Part shown: piece after piece, positions 15,891 through 23,166 of the stretch
Layout: every line of letters begins with the position of its first letter
Position numbering within the stretch: the first letter of the stretch is position 1
NCBI GenBank assembly: GCA_020721345.1
Contig: DYMX01000012.1
Coordinates: forward strand, 1 to 39,247
DNA length: 39,247 bases
Direction: 5' to 3'
Source of the DNA: Sulfurovum sp.
Lineage (GTDB): Bacteria; Campylobacterota; Campylobacteria; Campylobacterales; Sulfurovaceae
Notes under the pieces: generated by a model
The model's database searches: none
Told to the model about the DNA's origin: nothing
What the model saw: the letters and a program-made list of their open reading frames with translations, nothing else
Translations under genes and position numbers: made by a program

Positions 15891-16562
15891 ATGAGAATAC
15901 TAATTATAGAAGACGAAGTGACACTAAGCAAAACTCTCTCAGATGGACTGAAAGAGTTCGGATATCAAAATGATGTTGCTGAAAATTTAAATGACGGCAG
16001 ATACTATATAGGAATTAGAACTTATGATCTTGTACTGCTTGATTGGATGCTGCCGGACGGAAACGGTATTGATCTTATAAAAGAGATAAGATTGGTTGCA
16101 CCAAAAACCTCAATTGTTGTTTTGTCTGCAAGAGATGATAGAGAAAGCGAGATAGAAGCGCTTAGATCAGGAGCTGATGACTATATCAAAAAACCGTTTG
16201 ATTTTGAAATTCTACTAGTTAGAATCGAAGCAAAATTACGTTTTGGTGGCTCAAACATACTTGAAATCGGCAATCTTATCATCAATCCCGAAGAAGAAAA
16301 AATAATATACAACGGCGAAGAGATCGAACTAAAAGGCAAGCCTTTTGAAGTATTAACCCACTTAGCAATGCATAAAGATCAAATTGTTTCAAAAGAACAA
16401 CTTCTTGATGCAATATGGGAAGAACCGGAACTTGTAACGCCAAATGTTATAGAAGTTGCCATAAATCAGATCAGACAAAAGATGGATAAACCACTTGGAA
16501 TAACAACAATCGAAACAGTGCGAAGAAGAGGCTATAGATTTTGTTTTCCAAAAAAAGTATAA
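15891..16562 (+). CDS. cosR: OmpR-type response regulator, HsrA/CosR homologue with intact receiver
   Basis: This is a two-domain transcription factor. The receiver (1-118) has the full active site: acidic pair E7/D8, phosphoacceptor D51 in 'YDLVLLDWMLPDGNG', S79 and K101 in 'KKPFDFE'. The C-terminal winged helix includes 'KGKPFEVLTHLAMHKDQIV', 'KEQLLDAIWEEPELV' and 'NVIEVAINQIRQKM', nearly word for word what I remember of Helicobacter HsrA (HP1043) and Campylobacter CosR. Those are known as essential orphan regulators of redox and energy genes with degenerate phosphorylation sites and no kinase. Here the site looks functional and the next gene is a kinase. The HsrA/CosR call is from memory of those sequences; the OmpR-family call is certain. 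Confidence 0.9.
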   Translation: MRILIIEDEVTLSKTLSDGLKEFGYQNDVAENLNDGRYYIGIRTYDLVLLDWMLPDGNGIDLIKEIRLVAPKTSIVVLSARDDRESEIEALRSGADDYIKKPFDFEILLVRIEAKLRFGGSNILEIGNLIINPEEEKIIYNGEEIELKGKPFEVLTHLAMHKDQIVSKEQLLDAIWEEPELVTPNVIEVAINQIRQKMDKPLGITTIETVRRRGYRFCFPKKV

Positions 16563-17845
16563 GAGTTAATTTCCTCATACAACTTAGCATTGCTATGGCA
16601 ATGCTAGTTATGTTTTTTTCTGCAATTATTTTTACATATATTACTTATACGGTTGACAAAAGAATAGATGAGCAGTTATTGAAACATGCGAATTATCTAT
16701 TTGCAACATATCCCGATATAGAAAATAGCTTATCTTCACATAGAGAAGTTTTAAGACAAACACTAAACATTGATGTAAATATCGTTACTACAAATATAAA
16801 TAACCCCATCATCACATCAATTTTAAAGAGCAAAAATAGACACAAGCAGCATTTTGTCGAGCTACATATCCCTTACAAAATAGATAAACTAGCAAAAACA
16901 AAGAAATATCTTTCTATAAAAAGCAATGTTACAGAATCTAGAGAACTGCAAACCAACATTTATAAAATTATTTTACTTATCAACATCATAGGAATGGTGA
17001 TAATCGTGATATATGCATATTTTCTGAGCAGTATGCTTTTATCGCCCATAAATACCATCAGAGTTAAATTATCCAATATGGATGAGCATATGCTTAAAAA
17101 TATAGAGCTCTCCACTCTGCCAAATGAATTTTACCCTGTTGCAAGGGCCATCAATAATCTAACCGGCAGAATTAGAAACTACATAAAGTATCAAAAAGAG
17201 CTCTTTATTGGATCTGCGCATGAACTCAAAACCCCGCTTGCCGTCATGAAAACAAAAAATCAAGTAACAATGCTAAAAAAAGATCTCTCCATTGATGAAT
17301 TAAAAGATGCTATAAAACAAAACATAATATCGATTGACGAAATAAATAAGGCAGTATCTTCGATTTTGGATTTCGGTCGCCAGGAGGGAGCCCACCTTGA
17401 AGAACCGCAAAATGTTGATGTTATAGAATTTTTAAAAAATAAAATAGAAGGGTTTAGGCTCTTGGCCGAAAGTCAAAAAAAGCATTTCAAATGTGATATC
17501 GAACCAGATAGTTTAAACTTAAAGCTTCAACCGCTGCTTCTAAATCAAATAATACAAAATTTTGTTCAAAATGCATTTAAATTTACTCCGAAAAATCACA
17601 ATATTTGGTTCAATTCAAAACTCAAAAAAAACAATCTTATCATAGAGGTCATTGATGAAGGAAGCGGGATCGATGAAGCAAAGGATCTGTTTGCTCCATT
17701 TGTCAGATCACGAGAGTCAAGCGGAGTAGGACTTGGGCTTTTTTTGGCTCAAAGCGCAGCGGAAGCGCTTGGAGCAACCATTACTTTAAAAAATAGAAAA
17801 GATACAAACGGAACGATTGCGACTTTGATTTTGCCTACTAAATAG
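16541..17845 (+). CDS. Sensor histidine kinase, probable partner of the CosR-like regulator
   Basis: This is a membrane histidine kinase of 434 aa. It has TM1 at about residues 9-35, a periplasmic sensor region of about 105 residues with no domain I recognise, TM2 at about 141-163, a HAMP-like linker, the phosphoacceptor H227 in 'GSAHELKTPLAVMKTKNQV', an N box 'NQIIQNFVQNAFKFTPKN', G1 'VIDEGSGID' and G2 'SGVGLGLFLAQS'. All catalytic parts are present. It starts with TTG at 16541, overlapping the regulator by 22 bases, with AGAGG nine bases ahead; the next ATG (16594) would cut TM1. The overlap implies coupled translation and a cognate pair. The signal is unknown; the following ferredoxin gene hints at redox but proves nothing. 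Confidence 0.9.
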   Translation: MFSKKSIRVNFLIQLSIAMAMLVMFFSAIIFTYITYTVDKRIDEQLLKHANYLFATYPDIENSLSSHREVLRQTLNIDVNIVTTNINNPIITSILKSKNRHKQHFVELHIPYKIDKLAKTKKYLSIKSNVTESRELQTNIYKIILLINIIGMVIIVIYAYFLSSMLLSPINTIRVKLSNMDEHMLKNIELSTLPNEFYPVARAINNLTGRIRNYIKYQKELFIGSAHELKTPLAVMKTKNQVTMLKKDLSIDELKDAIKQNIISIDEINKAVSSILDFGRQEGAHLEEPQNVDVIEFLKNKIEGFRLLAESQKKHFKCDIEPDSLNLKLQPLLLNQIIQNFVQNAFKFTPKNHNIWFNSKLKKNNLIIEVIDEGSGIDEAKDLFAPFVRSRESSGVGLGLFLAQSAAEALGATITLKNRKDTNGTIATLILPTK

Positions 17846-17930
17846 CCAAAATTATAAAATTGAATCCATTTAAATAAATAATAAGCAATAATCGGTTATA
17901 ACTCTTAAAATTTTAAAAGGAATTCAAAAA

Positions 17931-18182
17931 ATGGCTTTAATGATAGGTGATGAGTGTATAGCATGCGACGCATGTCGCGAAGAGTGTCCAAATGAAGCGA
18001 TCGAAGAGAATGAACCGGTATATTTTATAGACCCAGATCGCTGCACTGAGTGCGTTGGATACTACGATGAGCCATCGTGTATCGCTGTTTGTCCTGTTGA
18101 TTGTATCGTTCCTGATCCAAACAATGTTGAAAATACAGACGAATTGATGTTCAAATACAAGCAGTTGCAAAACGAATATTAA
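17931..18182 (+). CDS. fdxB: 2[4Fe-4S] ferredoxin (Alvin/YfhL type)
   Basis: This 83-residue electron carrier has two cluster motifs: C9-x2-C12-x2-C15-x3-C19-P, and C38-x2-C41-x8-C50-x3-C54-P. The six-to-eight residue insertion between cysteines of the second motif (GYYDEPS) and the C-terminal helix are typical of Allochromatium-type, low-potential ferredoxins. C58 is an extra cysteine. AAAAGGAATTC precedes the ATG, and a TATAAC near 17897 may be its promoter. It follows the kinase by 85 bases and precedes the ppx gene by two. The name fdxB follows what I recall for the Campylobacter gene beside cosR. Confidence 0.92.
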   Translation: MALMIGDECIACDACREECPNEAIEENEPVYFIDPDRCTECVGYYDEPSCIAVCPVDCIVPDPNNVENTDELMFKYKQLQNEY

Positions 18183-18184
18183 AA

Positions 18185-19663
18185 ATGCATAAACGAACCG
18201 CGATTATTGACATAGGTTCTAATTCTGCCAGACTTGTAATATATGAACAAAGCAGCAGATACGGCTTTAGGCTTATTTGTGAACAAAAAAGCAAGGTAAG
18301 GATCGGCGAAGGCGCCTATAATAATGGGGGTCTTTTGCATCCTGTCGGCATCAAGCGAGCTTACAATACACTAAGCTCCTTTAAACAAACTATAGAAAAC
18401 TACAAAGCGCATAGAGTAAGCTGTGTTGCTACATCGGCTCTTAGAGATGCGCCGAACTCCAAAGATTTTATACAACTTATAAAAGATAAGCTAAAACTTG
18501 ATATAAAAGTCATAGATGGCAAAAAAGAAGCATATTATGGCGGTATAGCAGCACTTAACCTTTTAACAAAAAAAGACATGATCACTGTTGACATAGGTGG
18601 AGGATCGTCAGATATGACGCTTATCAGAAATGGTAAGATAGAAGATACACATTCGCTTAACCTCGGAACGGTGAGACTAAAAGAGTTATTTTTCGACAAT
18701 AATGAAAAAATAGAAGAAGCCAAAGAATTTATAAAACAAGAGTTATTGAATCTGCCAAAAAGCTTTAAACAAGAAACCGTTGTAGCGATCGGCGGAAGCG
18801 CAAGAACAATAGCAAATACAATAATACAGACATCAAATTACCCTTTAAACAAACTGCATGGATTTAAATATGAGCTAAATAAATATGAAGGGTTCCTAAG
18901 CAGTATCGTTTCAAGCAATATGGACAACCTTGATTCATTTGAGATCAGTCCTGATAGATACGATACCATAAGGGAAGGTATATTGATATTTTTAGAAATT
19001 GCCAAGCATATAGAAGCCAAAAATGTTATAACAAGCGGGGTTGGCGTAAGAGAGGGGGTATTTTTAACTCACTTTTTAAAAAGCTCCAATTTAAAATTTC
19101 CAAACAATATAAATCCGAGCATGCAAAACATACTTGATAGATTTAATTCCCCCATGGGCGCAAAATTGGCAGGCCAAAAAAGGCAGGCTATCAAAAGATT
19201 AGCAGAAATTTTCAGCTCACATTTTGGAATAAAAAAAATATTCCTGCAAGAACTACAAAATGCTATCACAATGAGCGAGATAGGCAAGAACTTAACTATA
19301 TACAAGGCGCATAAACACTCTTTTTATATAGCCTTAGAAGAGCTTAACTATGGTTTTACGCACAAACAGATAATTTTAACGGCGCTTTTGCTTAGAGTCG
19401 GCAAAAAAGCAAAGATAAAACAATCGGTATATAAAAAATTCAAATCTATATTGCCCAGCAAAAATATACTAAAATGGCATGTATTTTTGTATTCTATCAC
19501 ACTTTCTATTTTTGAATTTTCAAATGATGCAAAGATTGGTTTTGAGTTTACAGACCTTACTCTTTTTATCATTTCAGATAAGCCGTTATATCTGCTTAGA
19601 GAAGTATTGAAAGATATTGAAAAGCCTGCTGATTTTAAAATAGAAGTGATTGATAGCAAATAA
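18185..19663 (+). CDS. ppx: Ppx/GppA family phosphatase, long form
   Basis: Members of this ASKHA family hydrolyse polyphosphate or pppGpp. Visible are the phosphate-1 motif 'TAIIDIGSNSARLVIYE', 'VATSALRDAPNS', 'DGKKEAYYGGIAAL', the phosphate-2 motif 'MITVDIGGGSSDMTLI' and 'AIGGSARTIAN'. After the catalytic half (about 300 aa) comes a helical HD-like C-terminal domain, giving 492 aa as in E. coli Ppx and GppA. Which substrate it prefers cannot be read. It starts two bases after the ferredoxin stop, so the two are co-transcribed. A second, shorter paralogue is at 36314-37225. Confidence 0.92.
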   Translation: MHKRTAIIDIGSNSARLVIYEQSSRYGFRLICEQKSKVRIGEGAYNNGGLLHPVGIKRAYNTLSSFKQTIENYKAHRVSCVATSALRDAPNSKDFIQLIKDKLKLDIKVIDGKKEAYYGGIAALNLLTKKDMITVDIGGGSSDMTLIRNGKIEDTHSLNLGTVRLKELFFDNNEKIEEAKEFIKQELLNLPKSFKQETVVAIGGSARTIANTIIQTSNYPLNKLHGFKYELNKYEGFLSSIVSSNMDNLDSFEISPDRYDTIREGILIFLEIAKHIEAKNVITSGVGVREGVFLTHFLKSSNLKFPNNINPSMQNILDRFNSPMGAKLAGQKRQAIKRLAEIFSSHFGIKKIFLQELQNAITMSEIGKNLTIYKAHKHSFYIALEELNYGFTHKQIILTALLLRVGKKAKIKQSVYKKFKSILPSKNILKWHVFLYSITLSIFEFSNDAKIGFEFTDLTLFIISDKPLYLLREVLKDIEKPADFKIEVIDSK

Positions 19664-19665
19664 AA

Positions 19666-19694
19666 TATTATGCCAAAACTTGTTTGGCATAATA
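19666..19694. terminator. Bidirectional hairpin terminator between ppx and bamA
   Basis: There is a perfect 12-bp inverted repeat (ATTATGCCAAA-type arms, 19666-19677 and 19683-19694) with loop ACTTG. It fills the 35-base gap between two convergent genes, and T-rich DNA follows on both strands, so it can end transcription both ways. Confidence 0.75.
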
Positions 19695-19698
19695 AGTT

Positions 19699-21996
19699 TT
19701 AGAATTTTGTTCCCATAGAAAATTCAAAGCTAGAAGTTTCATCTCCCACTTCAGGATTGATGGCTTTCGCAAAAACAAAATTAATAGGACCAAACGGCGA
19801 GAACCACTCTATAGATGCGCCAGCAGATGCTCTGTCTATGTTGCCAAAGCTTTGACCGTAATAATCATCGCTTCCCAAAATACCCCAATCGGCAAAAAAT
19901 GCCAAACGGATCTTCGCCTCTTGCGAAATTGGAATACTAGCTTCAACACTGTTTGAGAATGTCCAATTTCCACCTATTTTTCCTATTTCATTTCCACCAC
20001 CATCATAAGCTATAGGGGATATTGAATACGAATCATATCCTCTTACACTTCCAATCCCGCCAAGATATAGTCTCTCTGAGGCAGGCAGGTAGCCGTCAGA
20101 ATTCAACCAAGAAGCCCTAGCTTTATATCTTAAGATAAGATCATAGTCTATCATGTCCTGCAATCCATAATAAGCACCGAATTTTGCATTGAGTTTTACA
20201 AAATCACTAAAATCTGTATATCCGCCTTCTATTTGCGCCGTATCATTCGGTGTTCCGTCAAGCTTAGCAACTTCTCCATTTAAACTTGTTATAAAACCGC
20301 TTCTTGGGACATAATAATCATCAGTATTATCAAATTTAATTCCTGCAACCGCAGAAAGTTTTTGATATTTATCATTATAGAACATTTCATACCCTGCCGG
20401 AACACCGGTTATATCTATTATTTCAGATTGATTATCCGCATACGCCAATCCTCCTGATACATAAAAATGTCTCATAAACTCTCTGCCGACAGTAAGCGAA
20501 GCTCCTGTTTGGTCTAAAGAATAACTATCATAATCATACTTCTTCTTATGCACATCTAGAGATAAGCTATATAGAGAATCCCATACCCTTGGATTTGTAA
20601 AGTCAAGATTAAACTTTGTAGAAACCTTTGACAGATCTGCTCCTATGCTGGCATCTATCCCTGTCCCAAATATATTTTTATCAGAAACGCTGGCATTTAT
20701 CATAAAACCTTCATAACTGCTATATCCGCCACCTACGGCAAAAGAACCTGTAGGGGCCTCTTTCACATTAACTAAAAGATTCATTGAGTTATCGCCAAGC
20801 TTTTGAGGGCTAACATCATAAGTTTCAAAAAATCCCGTTCTTCCAAGCGCATTTTTACTATCTTTTAGATCGGTTTGGCTATATGCATCGCCTGGAGCTA
20901 GATATATGTATCTTCTTACAACGCTGTCTTTTGTTTCATTGTTTCCTGAGATCAATACATCATTGATAGTAACTTTAGAGCCTGGGTTGATATTGTATTG
21001 AACATTAACCAAACCGTTCGCTTCATCTTTACTGATGTTTGGCTCAACGACCGCATACGCATATCCGAGATTTGCTGTTTGTTCTTGGATATAAGCAATA
21101 TCCTTTCTCATTTTATCGATATCAAACCATTTGCCTTTTTTCAATCTTGGTTCATCTGTCAAGTTATTTGCCAAGCCTTCAACATTTTGATTTATAGTAA
21201 CATCACCTACTTTGTATCTTTTGCCTTCATCGACTTGTATCTCTATACTTGCATTACTGTTATTGTCAACCTTAAGAACAGGTTTTGATACCCTAGCATC
21301 AATATACCCTTCTTTTGCATAAGCATCTTTAACTCTAAATGCATCTTTTTCAAGTTCCCCAAAATAAGCCGTTCCTCTATCTAGCAGCGGTATCCAGCCA
21401 AACCATCCTTCTTCTTTGTTTACCATGGCTGATTCAAGTTCAGAATCGCTCAAAGCGCTATTTCCTACAAATTTCACATCTGTTATCTTTATCTTTTCAC
21501 CGGTCTTAACATCAAAAACCAATGAAACACTGCCCTCTCCTACTACCTTTGTTTGGATATCGACAGTCGCATCATACACACCTTCGCTTGCCAGCTTTGC
21601 TTGGAAAACGCTTTTTGCTTTTTGCATTTTTGCATCATCAAAAAGTTCACCTCTTTTTAAGCCCATTGCTTCGATTAGTTTCTGATTTGATTCTTCTGAG
21701 CCGTAACCGTTAATCTCTACATTTGCGATTGCCGGCTTCTCAACAAAATGAAGGACAACAACGCCTCCGTTTTTAGTCTCAACAGTCACATCTTTAAAGT
21801 AACCTTGTGACATTATGTTTCTAACGCCTGTGTCAAGCGCATTTTTTGATAAATTTTCGCCGACTTTTATGCCGCTAATCTCATTTATTGTAGCAGGGGA
21901 GAGACTATGGAGCCCCTCATATTCAATTTTTGTGATATTTTGAGCAAACAAAAATGCGCCAAATGACATCCAAACCAAAGAAGTTTTTTTCAACAT
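19699..21996 (-). CDS. bamA: Outer membrane protein assembly factor BamA
   Basis: BamA folds beta-barrel proteins into the outer membrane. It has a signal peptide (residues 1-19, 'SFGAFLFAQ'), five POTRA repeats to about residue 415 ('ITKIEYEGLHSLSPATINEISGIKVGE', 'VNVKFVGN'-type strands, 'VLISGNNETKDSVVRRYIYLAPGD'), and a 16-strand barrel. The barrel shows 'SVRGYDSYSISP' (the VRGF/Y lid-lock motif) and ends in phenylalanine ('EFSMGTKF'). Length 765 aa is normal. AAAGGA lies eight bases before the ATG. It stands alone, divergent from tyrA. In many bacteria skp, lpxD and other envelope genes follow bamA; here they do not. Confidence 0.97.
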   Translation of the reverse strand: MLKKTSLVWMSFGAFLFAQNITKIEYEGLHSLSPATINEISGIKVGENLSKNALDTGVRNIMSQGYFKDVTVETKNGGVVVLHFVEKPAIANVEINGYGSEESNQKLIEAMGLKRGELFDDAKMQKAKSVFQAKLASEGVYDATVDIQTKVVGEGSVSLVFDVKTGEKIKITDVKFVGNSALSDSELESAMVNKEEGWFGWIPLLDRGTAYFGELEKDAFRVKDAYAKEGYIDARVSKPVLKVDNNSNASIEIQVDEGKRYKVGDVTINQNVEGLANNLTDEPRLKKGKWFDIDKMRKDIAYIQEQTANLGYAYAVVEPNISKDEANGLVNVQYNINPGSKVTINDVLISGNNETKDSVVRRYIYLAPGDAYSQTDLKDSKNALGRTGFFETYDVSPQKLGDNSMNLLVNVKEAPTGSFAVGGGYSSYEGFMINASVSDKNIFGTGIDASIGADLSKVSTKFNLDFTNPRVWDSLYSLSLDVHKKKYDYDSYSLDQTGASLTVGREFMRHFYVSGGLAYADNQSEIIDITGVPAGYEMFYNDKYQKLSAVAGIKFDNTDDYYVPRSGFITSLNGEVAKLDGTPNDTAQIEGGYTDFSDFVKLNAKFGAYYGLQDMIDYDLILRYKARASWLNSDGYLPASERLYLGGIGSVRGYDSYSISPIAYDGGGNEIGKIGGNWTFSNSVEASIPISQEAKIRLAFFADWGILGSDDYYGQSFGNIDRASAGASIEWFSPFGPINFVFAKAINPEVGDETSSFEFSMGTKF

Positions 21997-22089
21997 GTAT
22001 TAATCCTTTGAATTTATATATTAATGTATAAGTTTATCTTTTTTTAGCTAATAAATGATTAATAAATATTATTTTTTTTAGCCTTATGA

Positions 22090-22095
22090 TATAAT
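22090..22095 (+). promoter_or_regulatory. -10 box (TATAAT) for tyrA
   Basis: TATAAT lies 24 bases before the tyrA ATG at 22119, with AAAAGG (22107-22112) as ribosome binding site. The 122-base gap to bamA is AT-rich and must also hold the divergent bamA promoter. Confidence 0.5.
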
Positions 22096-22118
22096 TTGAA
22101 AATTTTAAAAGGTAACAA

Positions 22119-22958
22119 ATGGTTTTAAAGTCGGTTGGTATAGTTGGTTTGGGTCTTATGGGTGGGTCACTTGGGCTGAGTTTAAGACATTTTTTACCAA
22201 AAGCTAAATTTATCGGTTATGATCATAATAAAACCCATACCAAGGATGCAATCAGTCTTAAGCTAGTTGATAGAATAACTACAAATCTGGATGATATTTT
22301 TGAGTGCGAACTTATCATCTTAGCTATCCCTGTTGACGGAATAATAGATATCTTAAAAAACATCAAATCAATTGGACAAAATTGTACAATAATAGATTTA
22401 GGCAGTACAAAAAAACAGATCTGTGAAAGTATCCCTGAAAATATAAGAAAAAATTTTGTAGCCACACATCCGATGACAGGTACCGAAAAACATGGTCCTA
22501 CTGCAGCGTTTGACGGATTATATAAAAACAAAACTGTTGTTCTTTGCGATGTAGAACAAAGTGGGAAAATACAACTTGAATTAGTAGAACAGATATATAA
22601 AAATTTAGAAATGAATATAATATATATGGATAGCAATTCACACGACAAACATGCTGCATTCATTTCACATATGCCTCATGCGATCAGCTATGCTTTAGCA
22701 AACAGCGTAATGAAACAAGAAGATCCAAAAAGTATCATAGCGCTTGCGGGCGGCGGTTTTAGGGATATGAGCAGAATAGCAAAAAGTTCTCCTGTGATGT
22801 GGGAAAGCATCTTCAAACAAAATAAAACAAATGTGCTGGAATCCATTAAGTATTTTATAAAAGAGCTTGAAATTTTTGAAGAACTGCTTGAGAATGAAGA
22901 CTACGATGGGCTTAGAGTGTGGATGAGTGATGCCAATAAGATTCACGATATATTATAA
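22119..22958 (+). CDS. tyrA: Prephenate dehydrogenase
   Basis: TyrA oxidatively decarboxylates prephenate to 4-hydroxyphenylpyruvate on the way to tyrosine. The NAD-binding fold starts with 'VGIVGLGLMGGSLGLSL', followed by 'DLGSTKKQICESIP', the substrate loop 'FVATHPMTGTEKHGPTAAFDGLYKNKTVVLC', 'HDKHAAFISHMPHAISYALANSV' and 'ALAGGGFRDMSRIAKSSPVMWESI'. Length 279 aa fits the monofunctional form with no chorismate mutase domain. It stands alone with its own promoter. Confidence 0.95.
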   Translation: MVLKSVGIVGLGLMGGSLGLSLRHFLPKAKFIGYDHNKTHTKDAISLKLVDRITTNLDDIFECELIILAIPVDGIIDILKNIKSIGQNCTIIDLGSTKKQICESIPENIRKNFVATHPMTGTEKHGPTAAFDGLYKNKTVVLCDVEQSGKIQLELVEQIYKNLEMNIIYMDSNSHDKHAAFISHMPHAISYALANSVMKQEDPKSIIALAGGGFRDMSRIAKSSPVMWESIFKQNKTNVLESIKYFIKELEIFEELLENEDYDGLRVWMSDANKIHDIL

Positions 22959-22962
22959 ATTA

Positions 22963-23118
22963 ATGATAAGACTATTCAACAAGAGATACAGAAGCCTTAC
23001 TATAGGCGAAACAGATATGCTAAAAGCTTTATTTAGCGACAGCATAGACTATTCTTTAGTTAAAATTTACAAAGACAAATTTTTACCTTATCTAGAAAAA
23101 GTATTAGGCGATTTTTAA
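22963..23118 (+). CDS. Short ORF, probably a remnant of a larger conserved family
   Basis: This 51-codon frame (ATG five bases after tyrA) reads 'RLFNKRYRSLTIGETDMLK' then 'FSDSIDYSLVKIYKDKFLP'. That resembles the N-terminus of a family in which a 'LTxGEIxLARSVFGDAIDYSxVRIH' segment opens a protein of about 150-200 residues, annotated in some genomes as Vgr-related. Here the frame ends after 51 codons and nothing further of such a protein is visible before mfd. I take it as a decayed remnant. A small intact gene is possible. No ribosome binding site is obvious, but it could be co-transcribed with tyrA. Confidence 0.45.
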   Translation: MIRLFNKRYRSLTIGETDMLKALFSDSIDYSLVKIYKDKFLPYLEKVLGDF

Positions 23119-23166
23119 AAAGATCCAAAAGACAAAACGCTTATCTCGTCTTTGTAAAATGTTTGA

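Noticed and set aside
23119-23166. Possible terminator (AAAGAC...GTCTTT) between the tyrA fragment and mfd
   Set aside because: Only six pairs with a 14-base loop and no T run; not convincing.
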